Shown here: in pieces, positions 50,450 to 57,386 of the stretch
How positions within the stretch are numbered: the first letter of the stretch is position 1
How the letters are laid out: each line of letters begins with the position of its first letter
Source: Sphingopyxis sp. LC81
GTDB lineage: Bacteria > Pseudomonadota > Alphaproteobacteria > Sphingomonadales > Sphingomonadaceae
DNA: 64,000 nt
Direction of reading: 5' to 3'
NCBI RefSeq assembly: GCF_000756375.1
Contig: NZ_JNFD01000017.1
Location: 33,028 to 97,027, forward strand
The notes under the pieces: model-generated
Told to the model about the DNA's origin: nothing
The model's database searches: none
Seen by the model: the letters and a program-made list of their open reading frames with translations, nothing else
Position numbers and translations under genes: made by a program

Positions 50450-51463
50450 TTATCGTTGGCGCAGGTGGACGCCGTCGGCGCGCTTGCTGATCTCCAGATC
50501 GAACAACAGGGCGAGACGCTCGGCCACTGTTTCGGGCTGGCTGATCCTGAACCGGCCCGACGCCTCGAGCCCCTCGGTTCTTGCGTCGTCGATGATGATC
50601 GGTTTCGCCGCGTAGCGATTGGCTTCGACGACAAGCTGATCGAGCCGGACCGAGCGATATTCTGCCCAGCCCGACGGCCATTCGCGGCTGCCTTGCTGTG
50701 TCGGCGATGCCGCCGGCAGCTGCTCCTTGCCGTCGGGACCGAAGATCGCGGACCGCCCCGATGGCAGGGATCGGGCGTGCCCGGCGCCGGTTTCCGGGGC
50801 GCCGCCAAAGCGAATATCGGCCTTGCCGCGCAGCAGCGTCACGCGGAGCGCGCCATTTTCCTCGAAGCCGATATCGAGCGCTGCGTTTTCGGCCGTGACG
50901 ACGCCGTCGCCGATCTCGACGCGAAGGGGCTGTGCATTCTTGGTAACCGAAAGCCGGACGCGTCCTTTGGCAAGCCGGAGATGGCGGTCTGCTTGTGCAA
51001 ATGAGACTTCGAGCCGGCTATCGGTGTCGAGCACCGCGGTTGAACCATCGGCAAAACGGAAGCTGCGAATTTCCCCGCGGCGGGTTACCAGCGGCTCGGC
51101 CGCGCGCGCCGTGAGCGAGCCGTCGCCAAGGCGGCCGGGAAGCGAAGTGCCTCCGGCGCCGAAGGCAAGCAGCACCACGGCTGCGGCGGCGATCACGGCT
51201 CCGGCCGACAGCCAGCGTCGCCTGGCCTGGCGTCGGCCGCTGCGCTGCTGAGTTTGCGCAGTGCCGTGACGCGACGAGGATTTCAGGATCGCCGAGGCCG
51301 CGAGCGTCTTCGCGATCCGTTCATAGGCCGCCTTGTGATCAGGCGAGGCCGAAAGCCAGGCATCGAACTCACCGCGGAGCGCGTCGGCATCGTTGCCGCG
51401 CATCTTTACGAGCCAGGCCTGCGCTACCGTGTCGACCGGATAATCGTCAGACCCCGCACTCAT
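50450..51463 (-). CDS. FecR family anti-sigma regulator
   Basis: A 337-residue inner-membrane protein: an N-terminal cytoplasmic DUF4880-type domain (AQAWLVKMRGNDADALRGEFDAWLSASPDHKAAYERI), one membrane segment (WLSAGAVIAAAAVVLLAFGAGG), the periplasmic FecR domain (FRFADGSTAVLDTDSRLEVSF, GRVRLSVTKNAQPLRVEIG), and a C-terminal STN-like subdomain (LEASGRFRISQPETVAERLALLFDLEI). It should receive the signal from the receptor's STN domain and control the sigma factor. It overlaps the sigma gene by ATGA (51460-51463). Confidence 0.92.
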   Translation of the reverse strand: MSAGSDDYPVDTVAQAWLVKMRGNDADALRGEFDAWLSASPDHKAAYERIAKTLAASAILKSSSRHGTAQTQQRSGRRQARRRWLSAGAVIAAAAVVLLAFGAGGTSLPGRLGDGSLTARAAEPLVTRRGEIRSFRFADGSTAVLDTDSRLEVSFAQADRHLRLAKGRVRLSVTKNAQPLRVEIGDGVVTAENAALDIGFEENGALRVTLLRGKADIRFGGAPETGAGHARSLPSGRSAIFGPDGKEQLPAASPTQQGSREWPSGWAEYRSVRLDQLVVEANRYAAKPIIIDDARTEGLEASGRFRISQPETVAERLALLFDLEISKRADGVHLRQR

Positions 51464-52008
51464 CGGCCGCTGTCCACCACCTTCGCGATAAAACCGAGCG
51501 CCCTCATCATATGATATTCCACCGTCGCGATGCTGATGCCGAGGCATTCATGTATCTCACGATAGCTGAGTTCGTCGACCCGGTGCATCAGAAACACCCG
51601 GCGGGTTTTTGGCGGCATGGCGTCGACCGCCTCCTCGTAGAGCCGCAGAAGGTCGTCGGCTTCCATATTCCATTCCTGCTGCGGCGGGCTGGCGGCGTCG
51701 CTCTCCTCCTGGAAGGAAAAGAAAAGCGCGGGCGCGCGTCGCTGCCTTCGGGCCCGGTCGATCAGCAGATTTTGCGCGATGCGGCGAAGGAACCCGCCGG
51801 GATTGGCGAGGCTGTGGCGCTGCTCGCTGCCCGCCGCGCGTGCAAAAACCTCCTGCACGAGGTCCGGCGCCTCCTCGGCTCCCGCCTTTCGGCGCAGAAA
51901 ATTGAAGAGCCAGGCACCATGCGCCCGAAAGGCGTCATCAAGGTCGCAAAGTTCGGCCGGCGCTGTAACGGGCCGGTCGTCGGGATGCGCGTGACAGGCC
52001 GACGACAC
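51460..52008 (-). CDS. ECF (FecI-like) RNA polymerase sigma factor
   Basis: A sigma factor of ~182 residues. Region 2 is DAFRAHGAWLFNFLRRKAGAEEAPDLVQEVFARAAG with NPGGFLRRIAQNLLIDRARRQRR, and region 4 is AVDAMPPKTRRVFLMHRVDELSYREIHECLGISIATVEYHMMRAL. The start is uncertain: the frame is open much further upstream, but the domain begins about 19 codons after a GTG at 52006-52008, which I used; no ribosome site is obvious. With FecR, receptor and isopeptidase it forms a cell-surface signalling operon. Confidence 0.85.
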   Translation of the reverse strand: MSSACHAHPDDRPVTAPAELCDLDDAFRAHGAWLFNFLRRKAGAEEAPDLVQEVFARAAGSEQRHSLANPGGFLRRIAQNLLIDRARRQRRAPALFFSFQEESDAASPPQQEWNMEADDLLRLYEEAVDAMPPKTRRVFLMHRVDELSYREIHECLGISIATVEYHMMRALGFIAKVVDSGR

Positions 52009-52320
52009 CGAAAAGGGGTGGCGCTGCTGCGACGATTTCTTGGAGGAAAAGGAAGGCAAGAGACACAGCCGGCCGGCACGAGACAGCAGTCCGGCGCTTG
52101 CCAGGCTGTCGATCTCCCAACGCTGTGCCGCCGTTGGGCCGCGCGAGGGCGACCTGGTCCGGAACGGCCGCCTGTCCGGGAAGGACGGGCGTTCATAATG
52201 GCTGACGATAATATCGCGCGGGCGTTGCCAGATCGATCCCGCACCCCGAATCATGTCAGTATGACCGCGCAAAGACAAGGATTATGGGTGGCATCGGGCG
52301 TTTGGGCGCCGGGGTCGGCA
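52009..52320. other. Gap between the GntR and sigma factor genes
   Basis: A 312-base stretch holding, presumably, the promoter of the sigma-FecR-receptor-isopeptidase operon. The sigma frame stays open through most of it, but no domain is encoded, so I leave it uncalled. I see no clear palindrome. Confidence 0.4.
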
Positions 52321-52917
52321 CTATGACGCGCCTCCGAGCAGCCGGGCGTAGCTGGCCGCTTCGCCGGCGCGGCGCTCGTGATAGCGCAGCAGAAGGTTGC
52401 GCGTCGCGTGCGGCGTGCCGCTTGTCAGCGCGGCCGCTAGCGCATCCAGTTCGGCGGCTGTTTCGCCGACAAGCTGTTCGTCGAGGTGCCGCGCCAGATG
52501 GAGGCGGTCGCCGAGCGCGATGATGCTCGCGACCAGTTCGCCGTTGCCCGACCTCATCGCCATTTCGGCGAACAGCCCGGCGGTTCGGTCGGGATAATCG
52601 CCATCCGCCCGGTCCGGCGCCACCCGCCCGCGCGGGGTGGTCGAGAGCGCCGCGAGCAGCAGGCTGAGGTGGAGTTCGAGCATGTCGCGATATTCGGTCT
52701 CGGACAGGCGATGCGCGTGAAATCCGTCACCATGCGTGAAATCGACCATGCGCTCGCCCGCCAGCCGGTAAAGGCAGTCGCGCACCGGGGTCACGCTGAC
52801 GCCGAGCTGATCGGCGATCTTCGCCGATTCCAGGCGGCTGCCGGGAGCCCAGCCGCCCACCATCAGCCGGCGCTTGATTGCTTCATAGGTCGGCTCGACG
52901 ACATGTGCGGGACTCAT
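52321..52917 (-). CDS. GntR family transcriptional regulator
   Basis: A 198-residue regulator. The winged helix-turn-helix is in EAIKRRLMVGGWAPGSRLESAKIADQLGVSVTPVRDCLYRLAGERMVDFTHGDGF. The remainder is helical like FCD-type effector domains (YRDMLELHLSLLLAAL), but the metal-binding histidines are not fully evident. It is co-translated with the dioxygenase and LuxI genes through ATGA overlaps (52914-52917), which is unusual for a free-standing regulator. The ligand is unknown. Confidence 0.85.
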   Translation of the reverse strand: MSPAHVVEPTYEAIKRRLMVGGWAPGSRLESAKIADQLGVSVTPVRDCLYRLAGERMVDFTHGDGFHAHRLSETEYRDMLELHLSLLLAALSTTPRGRVAPDRADGDYPDRTAGLFAEMAMRSGNGELVASIIALGDRLHLARHLDEQLVGETAAELDALAAALTSGTPHATRNLLLRYHERRAGEAASYARLLGGAS

Positions 52918-53780
52918 GCGCGGTTCCGCTCGGCCGCTGCAAAGTCTGCGAGCATCTCCATCTGGTCGGGACGCAGCCCATCGACGGCGCCGATATGCTC
53001 AGGGATATCGCCTCCGAGCAGGACCGAGGGGCATTGGCCTTCATAATTTCCAAGATTGGGGCGATGCTGGCGGTAGCCCGCGAGCGCGGCGAGTTCTGGC
53101 GGGAACTCGCGCGCGACCTCCGGCGGATAGGCGAGCCACAAATTCTCATAGGGCTTGAGCCAGCCGAGGCTGTAGCCGATGACGATGCCGCGCCGCACCT
53201 TGTCGGTGATATTGGCGCCGGCGCCATGGGCGGTCGAGCCCAGAAAGCAGATCGCGGCGCCCGGGTCGCAAGCGGCGATGATCGGTTCGCCGGGGTCCAG
53301 CTTCGCCAGGCCATTCGCGCCATGGCTGTGCGGATAGATGTGCGTCGCGCCATTGTCCGCGGTGAAGGAGGTGAGCGGCCAGATGATATTGACCAGAAAT
53401 TCATGTTCGCCCTTTTCTCCCGCCCACATGTCGTGATCGCGGTGTGGAAACTGCCGGATCTCGCCCGGATGGATCTCGATCGCCTGCGCGACATTGAGCT
53501 GGATGCTCTCGCAGGCGTCGCCGAGAATGGCTTTGACCGCCGCAAGGATTGTCGGCTCGAGCGCCAGTGCCCGCGCCCAGGCCGAGCGCTTCATCAGCGC
53601 GCCGAATCTTTTGGTGCGATGACCATAGAAGTCGCCGCGCCCGAACGGTGTCGCGGCGAAGACCGGATCGAGATCGGCTTCGAGCGCTGCCACAACCTCG
53701 GTCGGCATCAGGTCGGGAATGATGCAATAGCCCGTCTGGCGCAGCTCCCGGGCAAGGTCGTCGGACGTAAGGCCGGTCAT
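52914..53780 (-). CDS. Phytanoyl-CoA dioxygenase (PhyH) family protein
   Basis: A 288-residue Fe(II)/2-oxoglutarate oxygenase. The metal ligands are H113 and D115 (FPHRDHDMW) and H185 (STAHGAGAN), with R197 or R198 placed to bind 2-oxoglutarate. PhyH-type enzymes hydroxylate acyl-CoAs or natural products. It lies between luxI and gntR with ATGA overlaps on both sides, so it may modify the acyl chain of the signal or its precursor; this is inference. PhyH genes next to luxI are, as I recall, frequent in sphingomonads. Confidence 0.88.
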   Translation of the reverse strand: MTGLTSDDLARELRQTGYCIIPDLMPTEVVAALEADLDPVFAATPFGRGDFYGHRTKRFGALMKRSAWARALALEPTILAAVKAILGDACESIQLNVAQAIEIHPGEIRQFPHRDHDMWAGEKGEHEFLVNIIWPLTSFTADNGATHIYPHSHGANGLAKLDPGEPIIAACDPGAAICFLGSTAHGAGANITDKVRRGIVIGYSLGWLKPYENLWLAYPPEVAREFPPELAALAGYRQHRPNLGNYEGQCPSVLLGGDIPEHIGAVDGLRPDQMEMLADFAAAERNRA

Positions 53781-54403
53781 GCTTCCGCCTCCTCATCGTC
53801 GTCAGCGAGGTGGAGCGAGAGCGGCGCATAAACGCCGCCGCGCTTGAGGTCGTCCAGCACATGCGCGTCGATATGGATGTGCAAAGCCATCAACCGGCCG
53901 CCCGGGTCTGCGGCCCGAGGCCCGAGCGCCTCGCATCGCCAGCCGAACCCCCGGACCTGATCGAACCAGCATAAGTCGGCGACGCCGGTATAATCGGTGA
54001 TGCCTTCGCGCAGGGCATGCTCTGCCAGCGCGGTTACCAGCTGATCGCGCGCGGCGCGGCGAGATGCTGCGTCCTGGTCCCGGTCGAGGCAGAAACGGCT
54101 GATCTCGCAGACTGTGGGACCGCGCGGTACGTCGCCCGCGCACAGATGCGCATAATATTTGCCGAGGAGATGCGCACCCTCGGTCGGAATCAGCCGCGCC
54201 GATGCGCGGTGGCGGCCGTCGGCGTCAAGAAGGATGAGGTAGCGCGCCGCCGGCGTGTCGAACTCGTCGAGCTCATAGCGGCCGGCGAGCACCGGCAGGT
54301 CCCATTTGAGCAGGTCGATGAAGACGCTCTTTCGCGCGGCGAACATGGCGCGCAGCGCCGCATTCCCGGGCGCGCCGGGCGCCCGCGGGGTCATGTCGAT
54401 CAT
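53777..54403 (-). CDS. LuxI-type acyl-homoserine lactone synthase
   Basis: A 208-residue autoinducer synthase. The invariant family residues are recognisable at their usual positions: R24, F28 and W34 (FAARKSVFIDLLKWDLPV), E44 and D49 (YELDEFDTPAARYLI), R70 (ASARLIP), and E100 and R103 (CEISRFCLD). It should make an N-acyl-homoserine lactone from SAM and an acyl carrier protein; chain length is not readable. GAGGAAC precedes the ATG. It heads the luxI-phyH-gntR unit. Confidence 0.9.
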   Translation of the reverse strand: MIDMTPRAPGAPGNAALRAMFAARKSVFIDLLKWDLPVLAGRYELDEFDTPAARYLILLDADGRHRASARLIPTEGAHLLGKYYAHLCAGDVPRGPTVCEISRFCLDRDQDAASRRAARDQLVTALAEHALREGITDYTGVADLCWFDQVRGFGWRCEALGPRAADPGGRLMALHIHIDAHVLDDLKRGGVYAPLSLHLADDDEEAEA

Positions 54404-54460
54404 GGCTGTTCCTCGGCTGTGTGGTGCCGGGAATCAGATCATTTTGTCGCCATCGCGCGT

Positions 54461-54478
54461 ATCCCCATAAATGGGGAT
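54461..54478. promoter_or_regulatory. Candidate lux-box-like palindrome upstream of luxI
   Basis: ATCCCCATAAATGGGGAT is a perfect palindrome of 8-base arms around AA, centred 66 bases upstream of the luxI start. Size and position suit binding by the LuxR protein encoded at 55645-56397. It is the only strong symmetry in the 116-base gap that must hold the luxI promoter. No binding evidence is available. Confidence 0.55.
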
Positions 54479-54519
54479 GATCCGGACGATTTCTGGCCTT
54501 CCTGGACGCGCTTTCGAAA

Positions 54520-54918
54520 TCAGCCGGGCGACGGTCTGGCCTGGAGCGCCTGCAGCAGCGGGCAAGAAGGATCGTCTCCGGCATCGCAGGCGCGTACCGA
54601 ATCGGCGAGGAGCTGTTCCATTCGCTGGAGATCGGCGATCCTTGCGCGCACCGTTGCCAGGTGCGACGCCGCTACCGAACGCACTTCGGAGCAGGCCTGC
54701 TGGCCTCCCTTCGCGAGCTCCAGCAGCGCTCGCACCTCATCGAGGGTGAAGCCGAGTTCGCGGGCCCGGCGCACGAAACCGAGACGCCTTGCATCCTCTT
54801 CTGCATAGCTGCGAAAGCGTCCGCTCCGTGACGGGATGCGCAGGACGCCGATGCGCTCATAATAGCGGATGGTTTCGATGTTGCAGCCCGTTCGGCGCGA
54901 GAGTTCGCCGATCTTCAT
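54520..54918 (-). CDS. merR: MerR family regulator, mercury-type
   Basis: A 132-residue regulator. The N-terminal winged helix (MKIGELSRRTGCNIETIRYYERIGVL) is followed by a long dimer helix. Cysteines at 76, 111 and 119 match the three mercury ligands of MerR: the first two are 35 apart as in the classic protein, and the last pair is 8 apart instead of 9. A mercury-type operator lies between this gene and the divergent merT. It controls the small transport module to the right. Confidence 0.88.
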   Translation of the reverse strand: MKIGELSRRTGCNIETIRYYERIGVLRIPSRSGRFRSYAEEDARRLGFVRRARELGFTLDEVRALLELAKGGQQACSEVRSVAASHLATVRARIADLQRMEQLLADSVRACDAGDDPSCPLLQALQARPSPG

Positions 54919-54949
54919 CGCGCCCGTTGCCCCATCGTCAAAATACCTC

Positions 54950-54980
54950 TTGAATCTGTAGCTACTACAGATGCTACGTC
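54950..54980 (+). promoter_or_regulatory. MerR-type promoter/operator for the merT unit
   Basis: A -35-like TTGAAT (54950-54955) and a -10-like TACGTC (54975-54980) are separated by 19 bases, the long spacer typical of MerR-activated promoters. Inside the spacer is the dyad CTGTAG-CTA-CTACAG (54956-54970). It lies between divergent merR and merT and reads toward merT. Confidence 0.8.
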
Positions 54981-55011
54981 GTTCGGCGACCCCGCACAAG
55001 GAGCCGATCCC

Positions 55012-55371
55012 ATGTCGCAAATGCAACCCCGACCCAAAGGCATCGCCGCTGCCGCATTGACAGCAACGGGCATCGCCGCCGCTTTCGGCGTCGCGGCCTG
55101 TTGCGCGCTTCCCATCCTTCTCGCCTCGGCAGGTATCGGAGCCGCATGGCTCGGGGGCATAGCGATGATCGCCGTGCCTTATCGCACCCCGCTTCTCCTG
55201 ATCGCGGCGGCGTGCCTCCTTTTCGGCGCCTTCTTGCTGTTCCGGCAGCAGCGGGCCGCCCGGCGCTGCGGCCCCGGCGGCGCCTGTACGCCCCCGGTGG
55301 TGCGCATCCTGACGCTTGCCGGCCTCCTGCTCGGTGCGGCCCTCCTGTGGGCGGGCTATCATTATGTCTGA
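55012..55371 (+). CDS. merT: MerT-like mercuric ion transport protein
   Basis: A 119-residue membrane protein with three hydrophobic segments. A vicinal cysteine pair, C30-C31, lies in the first segment (AFGVAACCALPILLASAGIGAAWLGGI), and a second pair, C86 and C92, in the cytoplasmic loop, as in MerT. AAGGAG precedes the ATG. No merP or merA follows, so taken-in mercury could not be reduced by products of this locus. Confidence 0.82.
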   Translation: MSQMQPRPKGIAAAALTATGIAAAFGVAACCALPILLASAGIGAAWLGGIAMIAVPYRTPLLLIAAACLLFGAFLLFRQQRAARRCGPGGACTPPVVRILTLAGLLLGAALLWAGYHYV

Positions 55372-55588
55372 TACCGACCTCGAACTAAACTCGACGATCA
55401 CCTGCCCGCAGTGCGGTCATCGGGTGACGGAAACGATGCCGACCGACGCCTGCCAGTATTTTTATGACTGCAAGGGGTGTGGCACGGTACTGAAACCCGA
55501 GCCCGGCGATTGCTGCGTATTCTGCTCCTATGGAACCACGCCCTGCCCGCCGATCCAGATCGGGGGCAAGGGCGCATGCTGCAATTGA
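55364..55588 (+). CDS. GDCCVxC-domain cysteine-rich protein
   Basis: A 74-residue protein with 11-12% cysteines: a CPQC and CKGC pair (residues 14/17 and 36/39) that could form a zinc ribbon, then the signature GDCCVFCSYG at residues 48-57 and CPPIQ. Database families call this the GDCCVxC (seleno)protein; here all positions are ordinary cysteines. It overlaps merT by 8 bases, so a part in binding metal or metalloid for the transporter is likely. Confidence 0.8.
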   Translation: MSDTDLELNSTITCPQCGHRVTETMPTDACQYFYDCKGCGTVLKPEPGDCCVFCSYGTTPCPPIQIGGKGACCN

Positions 55589-55644
55589 GCGCCATGCCTT
55601 GGCCGCGATTGCCTTGCTGACGATGTCCGCAAAACGCCCAATTC

Positions 55645-56397
55645 TCAGGGCAGATGCCACCAGTCGTAGACGTCCGCAAATCCGATAAGGCCATCGAAAA
55701 GCGCGCAGAGGGTGAGCATCTGGCCGCAATGCACGTCATAGCGGTCGCGCGCCGTCTTGAGATGCTGGACGACCGTCTCTTCGCCGATCCCGAGAATGAG
55801 GGCAACTTCGGCAGCGGTCTTGCCGCGCGCGGTCCACAAGACGCATTCGCGCTGCCGCTCGCTGAGTGTTGCCCGGCCCTTTGGGGGCACCGCCCCGACA
55901 AGCTGGCGTGCCGTGACGATCGCGATCGCGCCGATGATCTCGGCGATGCGGAGCATATCGTCCCTGAATTCGCTGCGAGGACGAAGGACAAACGAACAGG
56001 CGCCGCTCGCTTCGCCGGGAAGATGACGCGGAATCGTATATCCGTCCGCGAGGCCATATTCGCGGCCGACATGGAGCATCTGCCTGTCGCCGCGGGTCAA
56101 AGGGATATAGCTCTCCAACTCGCCCCAGCGGAAACCCGTCATCGACCGCTCGCCGGCGCGGCGGACCGGATCGGCACCCCCGAGATCGAAGCCGACATAG
56201 ACTTTCGCCCAGGCGTCGGGATAGTTGTGCACCAGCAGCGAGGCCGGTTCGGCGCGGCCGCGGCGGTCATAGGCGAGCGCAAAATGATCGAAGCCCATAC
56301 GCAGCGATGCCTGTGCAAGGGCAGTGGACAGCCCGTCCTCATTCGTCGCGGTTGAAATTTCGAGCGCCAGTTCCTCCATCAAATCAAAATATTTCAC
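55645..56397 (-). CDS. LuxR-type acyl-homoserine lactone receptor/regulator
   Basis: A protein of about 250 residues. The N-terminal ligand-binding domain shows the aromatic/aspartate pattern of LuxR receptors (NYPDAWAKVYVGFDLGGADPVRRAG, GFRWGEL), and the C-terminal helix-turn-helix is LSERQRECVLWTARGKTAAEVALILGIGEETVVQHLKTARDRY. The start is a GTG at 56395-56397 or an ATG six codons later; neither has a clear ribosome site. It is the likely partner of the LuxI protein, from which it is separated by the mer-type genes. Confidence 0.88.
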   Translation of the reverse strand: MKYFDLMEELALEISTATNEDGLSTALAQASLRMGFDHFALAYDRRGRAEPASLLVHNYPDAWAKVYVGFDLGGADPVRRAGERSMTGFRWGELESYIPLTRGDRQMLHVGREYGLADGYTIPRHLPGEASGACSFVLRPRSEFRDDMLRIAEIIGAIAIVTARQLVGAVPPKGRATLSERQRECVLWTARGKTAAEVALILGIGEETVVQHLKTARDRYDVHCGQMLTLCALFDGLIGFADVYDWWHLP

Positions 56398-56763
56398 TGT
56401 GACCGTCCGGTCGCAGGCACGTTCCCAACCCGTCCATCCCGCGAGCCGCTCCCTGGTCGCCGATCCCGGTTCCTCTCCGGCCCCGGCGATAGATGGGACA
56501 TTGCGCGACTGGTCCCGGCCGTCGGCGAAGCGGGCTATTGGCCTCGCCCCTGCTGCGCGATGGCGATCGCCTCGCTGCTCTAACCCGCTGGCGAAGCGCA
56601 AGAAAGACTTGGGCACCGCAAAATTGGCCCCAAATCTGCATCTATATTCCGGCCTCCTGATGGCCGGACGTCCCGAAGCGAGCGAGAGGAGCGGACGGGT
56701 TTTTGCGAGCGGATTGAAGGAGGCGGGAGAGACCCGGCCTCCGGTCCGCCGCGGAGATCTTTC
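56398..56763. other. Gap upstream of the mobile-element module
   Basis: No gene is supported in 366 bases. It should hold the promoters of luxR (leftward) and of the DUF2958-ParB module (rightward). The segment near 56640-56760 is purine-rich and contains several GGAGG-like motifs. Confidence 0.4.
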
Positions 56764-56865
56764 ATGTCAGCTAATCCTCTCTTCCGGCGCCGTGCATCCG
56801 CACGGCCCGCAATCCGCCGGGCCGGCGCCCGTTCCGAAGGTCGTGCGCAGCGGGGTGCGGCATGA
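56764..56865 (+). CDS. Possible 33-residue basic leader ORF
   Basis: A short frame with GGAGA seven bases before its ATG; the stop overlaps the start of the next gene (ATGA at 56862-56865). The product is very rich in Arg and Ala. It may act by translational coupling rather than as a protein. Evidence is limited to the ribosome site and overlap. Confidence 0.3.
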   Translation: MSANPLFRRRASARPAIRRAGARSEGRAQRGAA

Positions 56866-57284
56866 AGCTCCTCACCCCCGACATCGCGGCGCGCCTCAGC
56901 GCCAATGACGCGGCCCGCCGCGCTGCTGCCGCGCGCGGCGAGCGCGAACCCGATCCCGAACCCGTCGTCCGCTTCTTCAACCCCGTCGGGTCGGCCACCT
57001 GGCTCGCCACCGAGATGGACGAGGACGGCATCTTGTTCGGACTCGCCGATCTGGGCTTCGGATGTCCCGAGCTTGGCAGCTTCGCGCTCGCCGAACTCGA
57101 AGCCGCCCGTCTGCCATTCGGCCTCGGCATCGAGCGCGACCTTGGATTTACGCCGCATCATCCGCTTTCCATCTATGCCGCAGCGGCCCGCAGCGCAGGT
57201 TCGGTCCTGCTCGGCGAGCGGAAGCTGCGGGAGGCGGCCGCCAGGATGAGCGGGCGCGGGCACCGGATCGCCGGGCGGGGTTAA
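56862..57284 (+). CDS. DUF2958 domain protein
   Basis: A 140-residue protein with the DUF2958 pattern: MKLLTPDIAARLSAND, PEPVVRFFNPVGSATWLATEMDEDGILFGLADLGFGCPELGSFALAELEAAR, then GIERDLGF. The function is unknown. The family is typical of large conjugative plasmids and integrative elements of proteobacteria, in front of ParB-like and helicase genes as here. Confidence 0.88.
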   Translation: MKLLTPDIAARLSANDAARRAAAARGEREPDPEPVVRFFNPVGSATWLATEMDEDGILFGLADLGFGCPELGSFALAELEAARLPFGLGIERDLGFTPHHPLSIYAAAARSAGSVLLGERKLREAAARMSGRGHRIAGRG

Positions 57285-57302
57285 GGCCGCCTGCGGCGGC
57301 CT
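57284..57302. terminator. Hairpin after the DUF2958 gene
   Basis: AGGCCGCC (57284-57291) and GGCGGCCT (57295-57302) form a perfect 8-base stem with a TGC loop, beginning at the last base of the gene's stop codon. No T-run follows; attenuation before the ParB gene is possible. Confidence 0.45.
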
Positions 57303-57386
57303 CAGAGGGAAAGGAGGGCCGGTGCTTTCATGGCGGGCTTGAAAGCCGGGAGAGCGTCTCGCGGCGGCCCGCCATGGAGAATGGCC

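Noticed and set aside
52009..52278. N-terminal extension of the sigma factor up to 52278
   Set aside because: The added 90 residues are low-complexity, Arg/Ser/Pro-rich and lie outside the ECF domains; the shorter form fits the family length.
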